The notes beneath the pieces were generated by a model. That model saw nothing but the letters and a program-made list of their open reading frames with translations, was not told the origin of the DNA and ran no database searches. 64,000 bases of DNA from Gulosibacter sp. 10 (lineage in GTDB: Bacteria > Actinomycetota > Actinomycetes > Actinomycetales > Microbacteriaceae): the NCBI RefSeq assembly GCF_900163695.1, contig NZ_FUIC01000012.1, positions 1-64,000 of the forward strand. The letters are read 5' to 3'. Shown here one piece after another: positions 8,462-16,016 of the stretch. The translations under genes and the position numbers were made by a program. Numbering within the stretch: position 1 is the first letter of the stretch; every line of letters starts with the position of its first letter.

Positions 8462-9210
8462 AGCCCATCAAGACGCTCGGCAAGGCCGATGACATCGTGC
8501 GCCTGCTCGGCGTCGAGGGGGCGCTCTCGCCCGCCGAGATCGCCGAGCGCATCGACATGCCCCGGCCCAGCGTGTACCGGCTGCTCGACGGGCTGGCGGC
8601 GATCGGGCTCACCGAGCCGGCCGCCGGCGGGCGCGCGCAGCTGAGCCGTCGGTGGCTGCGCCTGGCCGATCGCGCGCGCGAGTCCATGGCCGAGTGGCGG
8701 GACGCCGGGAGCGTGCTGGCCGGGCTCGTGCGGGAGACGTCGCTGACCGCCTATCTGTCGGTGCGCCGGGAGCACGAGGCCGTATGCGTCGACTGGCGCC
8801 AGGGCCGGGGGATCGGCGTGCTGCTGCTCAAGCCCGGACGGAGCCTGCCGCTCAACGCCGGGGCGGCCGGGCGGGCGCTGCTCGCCTTCGACACGAACGC
8901 GGACGCCTATTTCGCCGCCGTGCCGGAGCGCCGCCGGTTCAATGCGCGGACGCTCGTGGAGGAGGGGGAGCTCCGGGCCGATATCGCGGCCACGCGGGCG
9001 CGCGGCTACTCCTTCTCCGATCAGGACGTGACCGACGGCATCGGGGCGTTCGGCGTGCCGGTGCTCGGCGGTTCGGGGGAGGACGGGCGCGGCGCGGTGC
9101 TGGGCGTGCTCTCGCTCTCGGGCATCGTGGCCGAGGTGCTCGAGCACCGCGAACGCGTGCTCGCCGCGCTGCGGGAGGCGGCGCAGCGCCTCGGCGCGGC
9201 CCAGGGATAG
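8458..9210 (+). CDS. IclR-family regulator, second of an overlapping pair
   Basis: This 250-residue IclR protein starts at the ATG inside the ATGA overlap with the preceding gene. It has an N-terminal winged helix-turn-helix (residues 6-65, PAEIAERIDMPRPSVYRLLD). The ligand domain carries a SFSDQDVTDGIGAFGVPV motif matching the one in its neighbour. The two proteins are clearly related but divergent. A tandem duplication with tight coupling makes heterodimers or heterotetramers plausible, since IclR proteins act as dimers of dimers. A GC hairpin at 9233-9256 follows the stop. Confidence 0.85.
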   Translation: MKPIKTLGKADDIVRLLGVEGALSPAEIAERIDMPRPSVYRLLDGLAAIGLTEPAAGGRAQLSRRWLRLADRARESMAEWRDAGSVLAGLVRETSLTAYLSVRREHEAVCVDWRQGRGIGVLLLKPGRSLPLNAGAAGRALLAFDTNADAYFAAVPERRRFNARTLVEEGELRADIAATRARGYSFSDQDVTDGIGAFGVPVLGGSGEDGRGAVLGVLSLSGIVAEVLEHRERVLAALREAAQRLGAAQG

Positions 9211-9232
9211 GCCGCCGGCGGCGGTGGAGCGG

Positions 9233-9256
9233 CCGCCGCCGGGCCGCCGGCGGCGG
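9233..9256 (+). terminator. Hairpin terminator after the iclR pair
   Basis: A perfect 10-bp stem CCGCCGCCGG / CCGGCGGCGG has a four-base loop and no T tract. It lies within a GC repeat in which the 16 bp at 9211-9226 recur at 9243-9258. It separates the iclR pair from the iolD promoter. Confidence 0.5.
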
Positions 9257-9287
9257 TGCGACAAATCCGACCGTATGTCGCACCTCA

Positions 9288-9316
9288 TAGACATGGCGTC
9301 CATGCCCTGGTAGTTT
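9288..9316 (+). promoter_or_regulatory. Candidate iolD promoter
   Basis: TAGACA (9288-9293) and TAGTTT (9311-9316) are separated by exactly 17 bp. The predicted start near 9322 falls inside the palindrome at 9319-9332. A second, weaker -10-like box, TAGCCT at 9381-9386, has no -35 box. An inverted repeat CATGG-N3-CCATG (9292-9304) lies within the spacer. Confidence 0.4.
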
Positions 9317-9318
9317 CT

Positions 9319-9332
9319 TTGGAACGTTCCAA
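9319..9332. promoter_or_regulatory. Operator upstream of iolD, perfect 14-bp palindrome
   Basis: TTGGAACGTTCCAA is a perfect palindrome of the form TTGG-N6-CCAA, the same layout as the core of the P450 operator at 2257-2270. It lies two bases after the predicted -10 box, a repressor position. A LacI-family inositol regulator encoded elsewhere, or the neighbouring IclR pair (whose family often binds GGAA/TTCC repeats), could bind it. Confidence 0.6.
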
Positions 9333-9429
9333 TACGTGCGGGAGCCGACGTCGCCGTCAGGTTCCTCCAGTCCGAAAAGCTAGCCTCTTAACACTCACCA
9401 CACACGACTCATGGAAGGGTGGTTGCGGT

Positions 9430-11310
9430 ATGACGTCGAAGTCCTATCCAACTGTTCGGCTGACCGTCAGCCAGGCAATTATTCGTTTTCTGCAGGCACA
9501 GTACGTCGAGCGCGATGGTGAAACCCAGCGCTTCTTCGGCGGCGGCTTCGGCATCTTCGGCCACGGCAACGTCGGCGGCATGGGTCAGGCCATGCTCGAG
9601 TACGAGAAGGACTTCCCGTACTACCAGGGCCGCAACGAGCAGGGCATGGTGCACATCGGCATCGGCTACGCGAAGATGCGCAACCGCCTCGGCGCGCTCG
9701 CGGTGAGCACCTCCATCGGCCCCGGCGCGACCAACATGGTCACCGGCGCCGGCACCGCCTCGGTGAACCACCTCCCCGTCCTGCTGCTCCCCTCGGACGT
9801 GTTCGCCACCCGCGCCACGGGCGCGGTCCTGCAGCAGCAGGAGATGCCCTACGCGATGGACGTCACCGCCAACGACGCGTTCCGCGCCGTCTCGCGCTAC
9901 TTCGACCGCATCTGGCGTCCCGAGCAGCTCGCCCCGGCGCTGCTCGAGGCCATGCGCGTCCTCACCAGCCCGGCCGACACCGGCGCCGTGACCCTGGCCC
10001 TCCCGCAGGACGTCCAGGCCGAGGCCTACGATTTCCCCGAGGACCTCTTCCGCGACCGCGTGTGGCACGTGCCCCGCAACCGCGCCGACCGCGCGTCGAT
10101 CAAGCGCGCCGCCGAGATCATCCGCTCGGCGAAGAAGGCCGTCATCATCGCCGGCGGCGGCGTCATCTACTCCGAGGCCACCGAGCAGCTCGTCCGCCTC
10201 GCGGAGTCCACCGGCATCGGCGTCGGCGTCACGCAGGCCGGCAAGGCCTCGTTCCCGCACGAGCACGAGCTCGCCCTGGGCGGCCTCGGCTCGAGCGGCA
10301 CCAAGTACGCGAACATCCCCGCGGGGGAGGCCGACGTCGTCATCGGCATCGGCACGCGCTACACCGACTTCACCACCGCGTCGAACACGCTGTTCAAGAA
10401 CCCGGACGTCAAGTTCGTGAACATCAACGTCGCCGAGATCGACGCCTACAAGGAGTCGGCCACCGCTCTCATCGGCGACGCGCAGGTCACGATCGAGGAG
10501 CTGCTCGAGGAGCTCGGCGACTGGTCGCTGCCCGTCGAGTCGCGCGAGGCCAACGTCGAGTCGGCCTCGGAGTGGCGCACGGAGCTGGACCGCATCATCG
10601 AGCTCGACGGCTCGCCCACGCTCTCGCAGGGGCAGATGCTCGGCATCCTCAACGGCGCCGCCGGCGAGCGCGACGTGATCGTCAACGCCGCGGGCTCGAT
10701 GCCCGGCGACCTCCACCGCCTGTGGCGCCCCGGCAGCACCAAGGGCTACGACATCGAATACGGCAACTCGTGCATGGGCTACGAGGTCCCCGGCGCGATC
10801 GGCAACGCGCTCGCCGACCGCAGCCGCCACGTGTTCGGCCTCATCGGCGACGGCACGTACCTCATGCTCTCGAGCGAGATCCTCACCGCCGTGCAGGAGC
10901 AGCTGAAGATCACCTTCGTCGTCGTGAACAACTACGGCTACGGCTCGATCGCGGCGCTCTCGGAGACCGTCGGCTCGCAGGCCTTCGGCTGCCGCTTCAA
11001 CGAGCGCGGCGAGGACGGCTCCACCCACGACGGCGCCCGCCTCGAGGTCGACTTCGCGAAGAACGCCGAGAGCTACGGCGCCAAGGTCTGGACCGCCGAC
11101 ACGGCCGACGGCTTCCAGCAGGCCCTCGAGGAGGCCAAGGCCTTCGACGGCACGAGCGTCGTGTACGTCGAGGTCGACTCCCAGGCCCGCTTCGGCGGCT
11201 CGGGAGCCTGGTGGGACGTCGCCGTCGCCGAGGTCTCGGAGCTCGAGTCGAGCATCGGGGCCCGCGCCGAGTACGACGAGCACCGCAAGGAGCAGCGCCT
11301 CTACCTGTAG
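9430..11310 (+). CDS. iolD: 3D-(3,5/4)-trihydroxycyclohexane-1,2-dione hydrolase (IolD)
   Basis: This is a 626-residue thiamine-diphosphate enzyme. In myo-inositol catabolism IolD opens the ring of 3D-trihydroxycyclohexane-1,2-dione to 5-deoxy-glucuronate. Length and sequence fit IolD. The N-terminal Pyr domain has Glu70 in GRNEQG as the likely cofactor-activating glutamate. The central domain follows, then the C-terminal PP domain with the ThDP motif GDG at 473-475 and NN at 500-501. ATG 9430 is chosen because the GGAAGGGTGG purine stretch precedes it and the homologous region begins there. No iolB, iolC, iolE or iolG gene is adjacent, so it is an orphan in this window. A perfect palindromic operator overlaps its predicted promoter, and a 32-bp palindromic hairpin follows it. 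Confidence 0.85.
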   Translation: MTSKSYPTVRLTVSQAIIRFLQAQYVERDGETQRFFGGGFGIFGHGNVGGMGQAMLEYEKDFPYYQGRNEQGMVHIGIGYAKMRNRLGALAVSTSIGPGATNMVTGAGTASVNHLPVLLLPSDVFATRATGAVLQQQEMPYAMDVTANDAFRAVSRYFDRIWRPEQLAPALLEAMRVLTSPADTGAVTLALPQDVQAEAYDFPEDLFRDRVWHVPRNRADRASIKRAAEIIRSAKKAVIIAGGGVIYSEATEQLVRLAESTGIGVGVTQAGKASFPHEHELALGGLGSSGTKYANIPAGEADVVIGIGTRYTDFTTASNTLFKNPDVKFVNINVAEIDAYKESATALIGDAQVTIEELLEELGDWSLPVESREANVESASEWRTELDRIIELDGSPTLSQGQMLGILNGAAGERDVIVNAAGSMPGDLHRLWRPGSTKGYDIEYGNSCMGYEVPGAIGNALADRSRHVFGLIGDGTYLMLSSEILTAVQEQLKITFVVVNNYGYGSIAALSETVGSQAFGCRFNERGEDGSTHDGARLEVDFAKNAESYGAKVWTADTADGFQQALEEAKAFDGTSVVYVEVDSQARFGGSGAWWDVAVAEVSELESSIGARAEYDEHRKEQRLYL

Positions 11311-11323
11311 GGGATGCGCGCCG

Positions 11324-11355
11324 CGGGGCCCGGGAGCAGCTGCTCCCGGGCCCCG
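11324..11355 (+). terminator. Terminator after iolD, 32-bp perfect palindrome
   Basis: The two 16-base halves, CGGGGCCCGGGAGCAG and its exact reverse complement, abut with no spacer. The RNA would form a very stable GC hairpin 13 bp after the iolD stop. There is no T tract, as is common in actinobacteria. Confidence 0.65.
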
Positions 11356-11443
11356 TCCCGGTTTCCGGCCGCCTCCATGCTCCTTGCCATCCGCGTGCGG
11401 GACCATAGAAGAGAAGCACTGACGCGACGCGAAGGAGCACGCC

Positions 11444-12178
11444 ATGACCCTCCCTCTCCTCGACCCGACGCGCTGGCGGCGCGTGCTCTGCGTCCTCGCG
11501 CATCCGGACGACGCCGAGTACGGCCTCTCGGCGGCCGTGGAGCAGTGGACGCGGGCCGGCATCGAGGTGGACTACCTGCTGCTCACGAGCGGCGAGGCCG
11601 GCATGCGCCGGTCGCCCGAGGAGGCGGGGCCGCTCCGGGCCGCCGAGCAGCGCGACGCCTGCGACGCGGTCGGCGTCCGCCGCCTCGCCATCCTCGACCA
11701 CCCCGACGGCGTGCTCGAGTACGGCCTGCCGCTGCGGCGGGACATCGCGAGGGCGATCCGCGAGTCCGGGCCGGATGCGGTGATCACCGCGAACTTCGAC
11801 GTCGAGGCCTACGGGAGCCTCAACCAGGCGGATCACCGGGCGGCGGGGCTCGCCACCGTGGACGCCGCGCGGGATGCCGGCAACCGCTGGGTCTTCCGCG
11901 ACCTGCTCGACGAGGGTCTCGAGCCCTGGCAGCCGGCCCTGCTGCTCGTGGCCGGAGCGGCCGAGCCGACGCACGCCGTCGAGGTGGATGTGCGCGCCGA
12001 GCGGGCAGCCGTGCGCTCGCTCGAGTGCCACCGGGCGTATCTCGCAGATCTTCCCGGCCATCCGGCGCCGGGGGAGTTCATCCCCGAGCTGCTGCGCCGG
12101 GGCGGGGCGGAGGCGGAGGCGGAGCGGGCCGTGACCTTCCGGGTGTTCCCGCTCGGCGGCATCGCGGCCGAGGAATGA
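11444..12178 (+). CDS. PIG-L/LmbE family deacetylase
   Basis: This 244-residue zinc-dependent deacetylase of the PIG-L superfamily removes N-acetyl groups from GlcNAc-type conjugates. The zinc/catalytic motif AHPDD lies at 19-23. The second metal-binding region reads NQADHRAAG near 127-135 and supplies another His/Asp pair. Start ATG 11444 is preceded by GAAGGAG at a seven-base spacing. In actinobacteria close relatives include MshB (mycothiol synthesis) and Mca, but those are usually about 290-300 residues. This shorter protein is therefore better left unassigned within the superfamily. The next gene, an alpha/beta hydrolase, follows after a short gap with its own leaderless-type start. Confidence 0.82.
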   Translation: MTLPLLDPTRWRRVLCVLAHPDDAEYGLSAAVEQWTRAGIEVDYLLLTSGEAGMRRSPEEAGPLRAAEQRDACDAVGVRRLAILDHPDGVLEYGLPLRRDIARAIRESGPDAVITANFDVEAYGSLNQADHRAAGLATVDAARDAGNRWVFRDLLDEGLEPWQPALLLVAGAAEPTHAVEVDVRAERAAVRSLECHRAYLADLPGHPAPGEFIPELLRRGGAEAEAERAVTFRVFPLGGIAAEE

Positions 12179-12255
12179 GCCCCGCCGCGGTCCGGGAGGC
12201 GCGCGGCACGCCCCCGGATTCCGCGATCCGGCGCCGAGACGGGAGAATGGAGCAC

Positions 12256-13113
12256 GTGCAGAGCGAATCGGAGCAGAGCGGAGCGGGAACGGCGGGCCGG
12301 GTCCCGATCTCGGCGCAGGAACTCGGCGCGGGGAACGAGCGGGTGGTCTTCCTGCACGGGCTCATGGGCCGCGGCAAGAACTTCACCACCGCGGCGCGCG
12401 GGCTCGGCGAAGACTACCGCTGCCTGCTCGTCGACCTGCCGAATCACGGCGAGTCCGCCTGGACCGACCGGTTCGACTACGCCGAGCAGGCGGATCTCGT
12501 CGCCGACTTCCTGGCCAGCGGCTTCGCGGCCCAGGGGCCCGTCAACCTCGTCGGGCATTCGATGGGCGGCAAGACCGCGATGACGCTCGCGCTGCGCCAC
12601 CCCGAACTGGTCGAGCGGCTCGTCGTGGTCGACATCGCGCCGGCCCGAAGGCCGCGGCCCGCGAAGGGCTCGAGCAGCGACTTCACCCATCTGCTCGGCA
12701 GCCTCGCGGCGCTCGACCTCGGCGCCATCGAGACCCGCGCCGAGGCCGACCGGTGGCTGCAGGAGGCGATCCCCAGCCGGACGGTGCGGGGCTTCCTGCT
12801 GCAGAACCTGCGCCGCGTCGACGGCGGGTTCCGCTGGCAGCCGAACCTCGCCATGCTGCTCGCGAACCTCGACGCCATCGGCGACTTCCCGCGCACGGAG
12901 GCGCACTTCGACGGCCCCGTGCTGTGGATCGCGGGGGAGCGCTCCGACTACATCGGCGAGGACGACCTGCCCGAGATGAAGCGCCTGTTCCCTCGGACGA
13001 CGAGGGTCGCGGTCAAGGACTCCGGGCACTGGGTGCACTCGGAGCAGCCCGGCACCTTCCTCGACATCCTGCGGTACTTCCTGCGCCAGCCGGCGGGAGG
13101 CGCGGGCCGCTGA
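12256..13113 (+). CDS. Alpha/beta-fold hydrolase (esterase)
   Basis: This 285-residue serine hydrolase has a classic alpha/beta fold. Oxyanion region FLHGLMG lies near residues 32-38, the nucleophile elbow GHSMGG has Ser102, and a late DSGHWVH segment supplies the catalytic His. It resembles the YbfF/abhydrolase-11 esterases, but no substrate can be inferred. Two starts are possible. ATG 12247 has a GGGAGA directly abutting it. GTG 12256 lies seven bases after GAGAAT (12243-12248) and fits the leaderless pattern seen elsewhere in the window, so I prefer it. The stop TGA overlaps the ATG of the next gene (TGATG), so the two are coupled. Confidence 0.75.
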   Translation: MQSESEQSGAGTAGRVPISAQELGAGNERVVFLHGLMGRGKNFTTAARGLGEDYRCLLVDLPNHGESAWTDRFDYAEQADLVADFLASGFAAQGPVNLVGHSMGGKTAMTLALRHPELVERLVVVDIAPARRPRPAKGSSSDFTHLLGSLAALDLGAIETRAEADRWLQEAIPSRTVRGFLLQNLRRVDGGFRWQPNLAMLLANLDAIGDFPRTEAHFDGPVLWIAGERSDYIGEDDLPEMKRLFPRTTRVAVKDSGHWVHSEQPGTFLDILRYFLRQPAGGAGR

Positions 13114-14459
13114 TGAGCATCGTCGCGAACCTGGGGCTGGTGCTGCTCTTCGTCCTGATCGGCGGGGTGTTCGCGGCCACGGAGATGGCGCTCGTGTCGC
13201 TCCGCGAGTCCCAGATCCGCCAGCTCGAGCGCGGCGGCAGATCCGCACGGGTGGTCGCGGGCCTCGCGCGGGACTCCGGACGGTTCCTCTCGGCGGTGCA
13301 GATCGGCGTCACCTTCGCGGGCTTCCTCTCGTCGGCCTTCGGCGCCTCCACGATCGCCCCGCAGGTCGTGCCGCTGCTCCTGGACTGGGGTGTTCCGGAG
13401 CCGACGGCCTCCGCGCTCGCGCTCGTGGCCATCACGCTGCTGGTCTCCTACCTCAGCCTCGTGCTCGGCGAGCTCGTGCCGAAGCGCATCGCGATGCAGC
13501 GCGCCGCACGGGTGAGCCTCGTCGTCGCGCCGCCGCTCAACGTGTTCGCGAAGCTCATGCTGCCGCTCATCTGGCTCGTGAACACGTCCTCGAACCTGCT
13601 GCTGCGGCTGCTCGGCTTCGACCCGGACGCGCGCAACGAGGAGATGTCCACCGAGGAGGTGCGCGACATCGTCGCGACCCACGGCGGGTTCGAGGAGGAC
13701 GAGCGGCGGCTCCTCGCCGAGGCGCTCGACCTGAACGACACGCTCGTGGGCGCGGTGATGCGCCATCGCAGCGACATCGTCGCGTTCGACTCGGCGCGCA
13801 CGGTGCGCGAGGTGGCCGACGGCATCGTCGACCAGCCGTACTCCCGCTATCCGATCTTCGACGGCATCATCGACCGCATCATCGGCTTCGTCCACGTCCG
13901 CGACCTGCTCGAGACCGCCTCGAGTGGCCGGGGCGACCGCCCCGTCACCGGGATCATGCGCACGATCGAATACCTGCCCAGCAGCGTCCGGGTGCCGAAC
14001 GCGATGCAGCAGCTGCGCGCGAGCTCGACGCACATCGCCGTGGTGGTGGACGAGTACGGCGGCACCGACGGGCTCGTCACGCTCGAGGACCTGCTCGAGG
14101 AGCTCGTCGGCGAGATCTGGGACGAGTACGACGCGGCGGAGCACCGGGCCGCGCTGCGGCTGCACGAGAGCCGGCGGTTCGACGGCGCGACGAACCTCGA
14201 GGACTTCGCGGACCTGACCGGCATCCGCCTCCCCGAAGGGCCCTACGAGACCGTGGCGGGCTGGATGCTCGACCGGCTCGGCCGCCTCGCGAGGCCCGAG
14301 GACGTCGTGCCGATCGACCCCGGCTGCACGGAGGACCGCGAGGACGACGACGCGGCGGAGGGCGTGAGGTACCAGGTGGAGGTGGCCGAGCTGCACGGCA
14401 ACCGCATCGCGGCCGTGCAATTGCGCAAGACCTCGGTGCCGGACGGGGTCGAGGACTAG
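13113..14459 (+). CDS. CorC/HlyC-type membrane protein with DUF21 and CBS domains
   Basis: This 448-residue membrane protein has the full CorC architecture. The N-terminal DUF21/CNNM transmembrane domain (about 1-190) has roughly four helices. A CBS pair (about 205-335) includes SRYPIF and VVVDEYGGTDGLVT. The C-terminal CorC_HlyC domain runs from about 355 to 440. Family members are implicated in Mg2+ or Co2+ efflux and in adenosine-nucleotide sensing through CBS domains. The old name hemolysin is misleading. It starts at the ATG overlapping the preceding stop codon and ends before a strong hairpin shared with the convergent ddh operon. Confidence 0.85.
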   Translation: MSIVANLGLVLLFVLIGGVFAATEMALVSLRESQIRQLERGGRSARVVAGLARDSGRFLSAVQIGVTFAGFLSSAFGASTIAPQVVPLLLDWGVPEPTASALALVAITLLVSYLSLVLGELVPKRIAMQRAARVSLVVAPPLNVFAKLMLPLIWLVNTSSNLLLRLLGFDPDARNEEMSTEEVRDIVATHGGFEEDERRLLAEALDLNDTLVGAVMRHRSDIVAFDSARTVREVADGIVDQPYSRYPIFDGIIDRIIGFVHVRDLLETASSGRGDRPVTGIMRTIEYLPSSVRVPNAMQQLRASSTHIAVVVDEYGGTDGLVTLEDLLEELVGEIWDEYDAAEHRAALRLHESRRFDGATNLEDFADLTGIRLPEGPYETVAGWMLDRLGRLARPEDVVPIDPGCTEDREDDDAAEGVRYQVEVAELHGNRIAAVQLRKTSVPDGVED

Positions 14460-14475
14460 CGGAACGACGAGCGGA

Positions 14476-14515
14476 GCGCCGCCCCGCCGGTCGAGCACGA
14501 CTGGCGGGGCGGCGC
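14476..14515. terminator. Bidirectional terminator between the corC-like gene and ddh
   Basis: A perfect 13-bp stem GCGCCGCCCCGCC / GGCGGGGCGGCGC with a 14-base loop lies in the 73-bp gap between convergent stops at 14459 and 14533. Confidence 0.7.
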
Positions 14516-14532
14516 CCCTGCCGCGCGGTCGA

Positions 14533-15492
14533 TCAGACGTCGCGGCGGATGAGCTCCTCGAGCGGAACGGGGGAGATCAGGTAGGGCGGGATCTCCAATA
14601 CGGTGCGGGCCCCGGTCTCGCCCGCCTCCGCGAGCCGGGCCGCGGCGCGGCCGTAGGCGACCATGGAGGCCGCCGTGAAGTCGGGGTTGCTCTCGAGATC
14701 GAGCGAGAACTCGACCGTGCTGCGCGACTCGCCTAGCGAGCCCGAGGTGATGACCCGGCCGCCGTGGGGCAGGCCCTGGTGGTCGCGCAGGAACTCCTCC
14801 TCCGAGATGAAGTGCACCTCGGTCTCGTAGCCGACGAAGTAGTCCGGCATGGTCACGATCGTCTCGCGGATGCGCTCCTGCTCCGATTCGTCCGCGACGA
14901 CCCAGCACTGCCGCAGGTGCGCGCGCTTGCCGTCGATGTCGGCACCGCGCCCGGCCTTGGCCGCCTCGACCGCCTCCTGGCTGGGGATCGTGTACTGCAC
15001 GCCGTGGCGGACGCCCTCGATGCCGCGCACCGCGTTCGAGTGGCCCTGCGAGAGGCCGCGGCCCCAGAAGGTGTTCTGCTGCGGCTCGGGGAAGAGCGCG
15101 GCGCCCAGCACGCGGTTGAGCGAGAACAGGCCCGGATCCCACCCGGTGGCGACGACGGCGACGGTGCCCGCCGCTCGCGCGGCCTCGTCCATCGCCCGGT
15201 AGTGCGCCGGGATCTGCTTGTGGTTGTCGTAGGTGTCCACCGTGGTGAAGCGCTCGGCGAAGGCCACCGCCTGCTCGGGGATGTCCGTGGCGCTGCCGAG
15301 GCAGAGGAAGAGGACGTCGATCTCGTCGGCGTACCGCTCGATGTCGTTCACGGGGTATACGGGGGTGTCGGTGTCCAGCTCGTTGCGGCGGGAGAAGATG
15401 CCGAAGAGCTCCATGTCGGCCTGCGCCCGGACGAGCTTCTCGACTCCCCGGCCGAGATTGCCGTAGCCGACGATTGCGGTAGTGATGGTCAT
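14533..15492 (-). CDS. ddh: meso-Diaminopimelate D-dehydrogenase
   Basis: This 319-residue NADPH-dependent enzyme makes meso-diaminopimelate in one step from tetrahydrodipicolinate, ammonia and NADPH. It supplies lysine and, in DAP-type walls, peptidoglycan. The N-terminal Rossmann motif VGYGNLGRG lies at 8-16. Substrate-domain features typical of Ddh follow: the TGWDPGLFS stretch near 120, the FWGRGLSQGHSNAVRG region near 150-165, and a late FTAASMVAYGRA. Length equals that of Corynebacterium Ddh (about 320). It is the last gene of a three-gene operon in which each start overlaps the previous stop by 4 bp (DUF808, PfpI-like, ddh). The succinylase-route gene dapD is also present at 36.4 kb. 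Confidence 0.88.
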   Translation of the reverse strand: MTITTAIVGYGNLGRGVEKLVRAQADMELFGIFSRRNELDTDTPVYPVNDIERYADEIDVLFLCLGSATDIPEQAVAFAERFTTVDTYDNHKQIPAHYRAMDEAARAAGTVAVVATGWDPGLFSLNRVLGAALFPEPQQNTFWGRGLSQGHSNAVRGIEGVRHGVQYTIPSQEAVEAAKAGRGADIDGKRAHLRQCWVVADESEQERIRETIVTMPDYFVGYETEVHFISEEEFLRDHQGLPHGGRVITSGSLGESRSTVEFSLDLESNPDFTAASMVAYGRAAARLAEAGETGARTVLEIPPYLISPVPLEELIRRDV

Positions 15493-16016
15493 GACTGCGA
15501 GATCACCTCGATGAATGCGTTGTTGAAAGCGGGCAGGTCCTTCGGCGTGCGGCTCGAGACGAGGGCGCCGTCGACGACGACCTCTTCGTCGACCCAGGTG
15601 GCCCCCGCGTTGCGGAGGTCGGTCTTGAGGCTCGGGAAGGACGTGATGGTGCGGCCGCGGAGCGCGTCCGCGTCGGTGAGGATCCAGGCGCCGTGGCAGA
15701 TCGCCGCGATCGGCTTGCCGGCCTCGGCGAACTCCCGGACGAGGCGCACCGACTCCTCATCCATCCGCAGGTGGTCGGCGTTGCCCGTGCCGCCAGGCAG
15801 CATGAGGGCGTCGTAGTCGGCGGCCGCGGCCTCGCCCGAGGCGAGGTCCACGGGCTGGGAGTGCCCCTTCTTGCCGTTGATCTCGCCGCGCTCGGGCGCG
15901 ATCAGCGTCGCGGATGCGCCCGCGGCGACCACCGCGTCCCAGGGCGAGGCGAGCTCGCTGTCTTCGTAGGCGTCGGTGGCGAGGAACGCCACGCGCCTGC
16001 CGGTGAGGTCGGTCAT
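15489..16016 (-). CDS. DJ-1/PfpI family protein (glyoxalase/deglycase-like)
   Basis: This 175-residue cytosolic protein has the PfpI fold. Nucleophile Cys107 is followed by His108 in AAICHGAW. The conserved acidic residue is probably one of Glu18 or Glu21 in the YEDSELA segment. Length matches YhbO/PfpI proteins, for which glyoxalase III, protein deglycation and protease activities have been reported. It overlaps ddh downstream and DUF808 upstream by 4 bp each, so translation is coupled. Why a stress-type enzyme sits between a membrane protein and a wall-precursor dehydrogenase is unclear. Confidence 0.85.
   Translation of the reverse strand: MTDLTGRRVAFLATDAYEDSELASPWDAVVAAGASATLIAPERGEINGKKGHSQPVDLASGEAAAADYDALMLPGGTGNADHLRMDEESVRLVREFAEAGKPIAAICHGAWILTDADALRGRTITSFPSLKTDLRNAGATWVDEEVVVDGALVSSRTPKDLPAFNNAFIEVISQS

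Noticed and set aside
9211-9258. 16-bp direct repeat (9211-9226 and 9243-9258) as a possible insertion or attachment site
   Set aside because: The repeat forms part of a GC hairpin after the iclR pair, and no integrase, transposase or terminal repeat is nearby.
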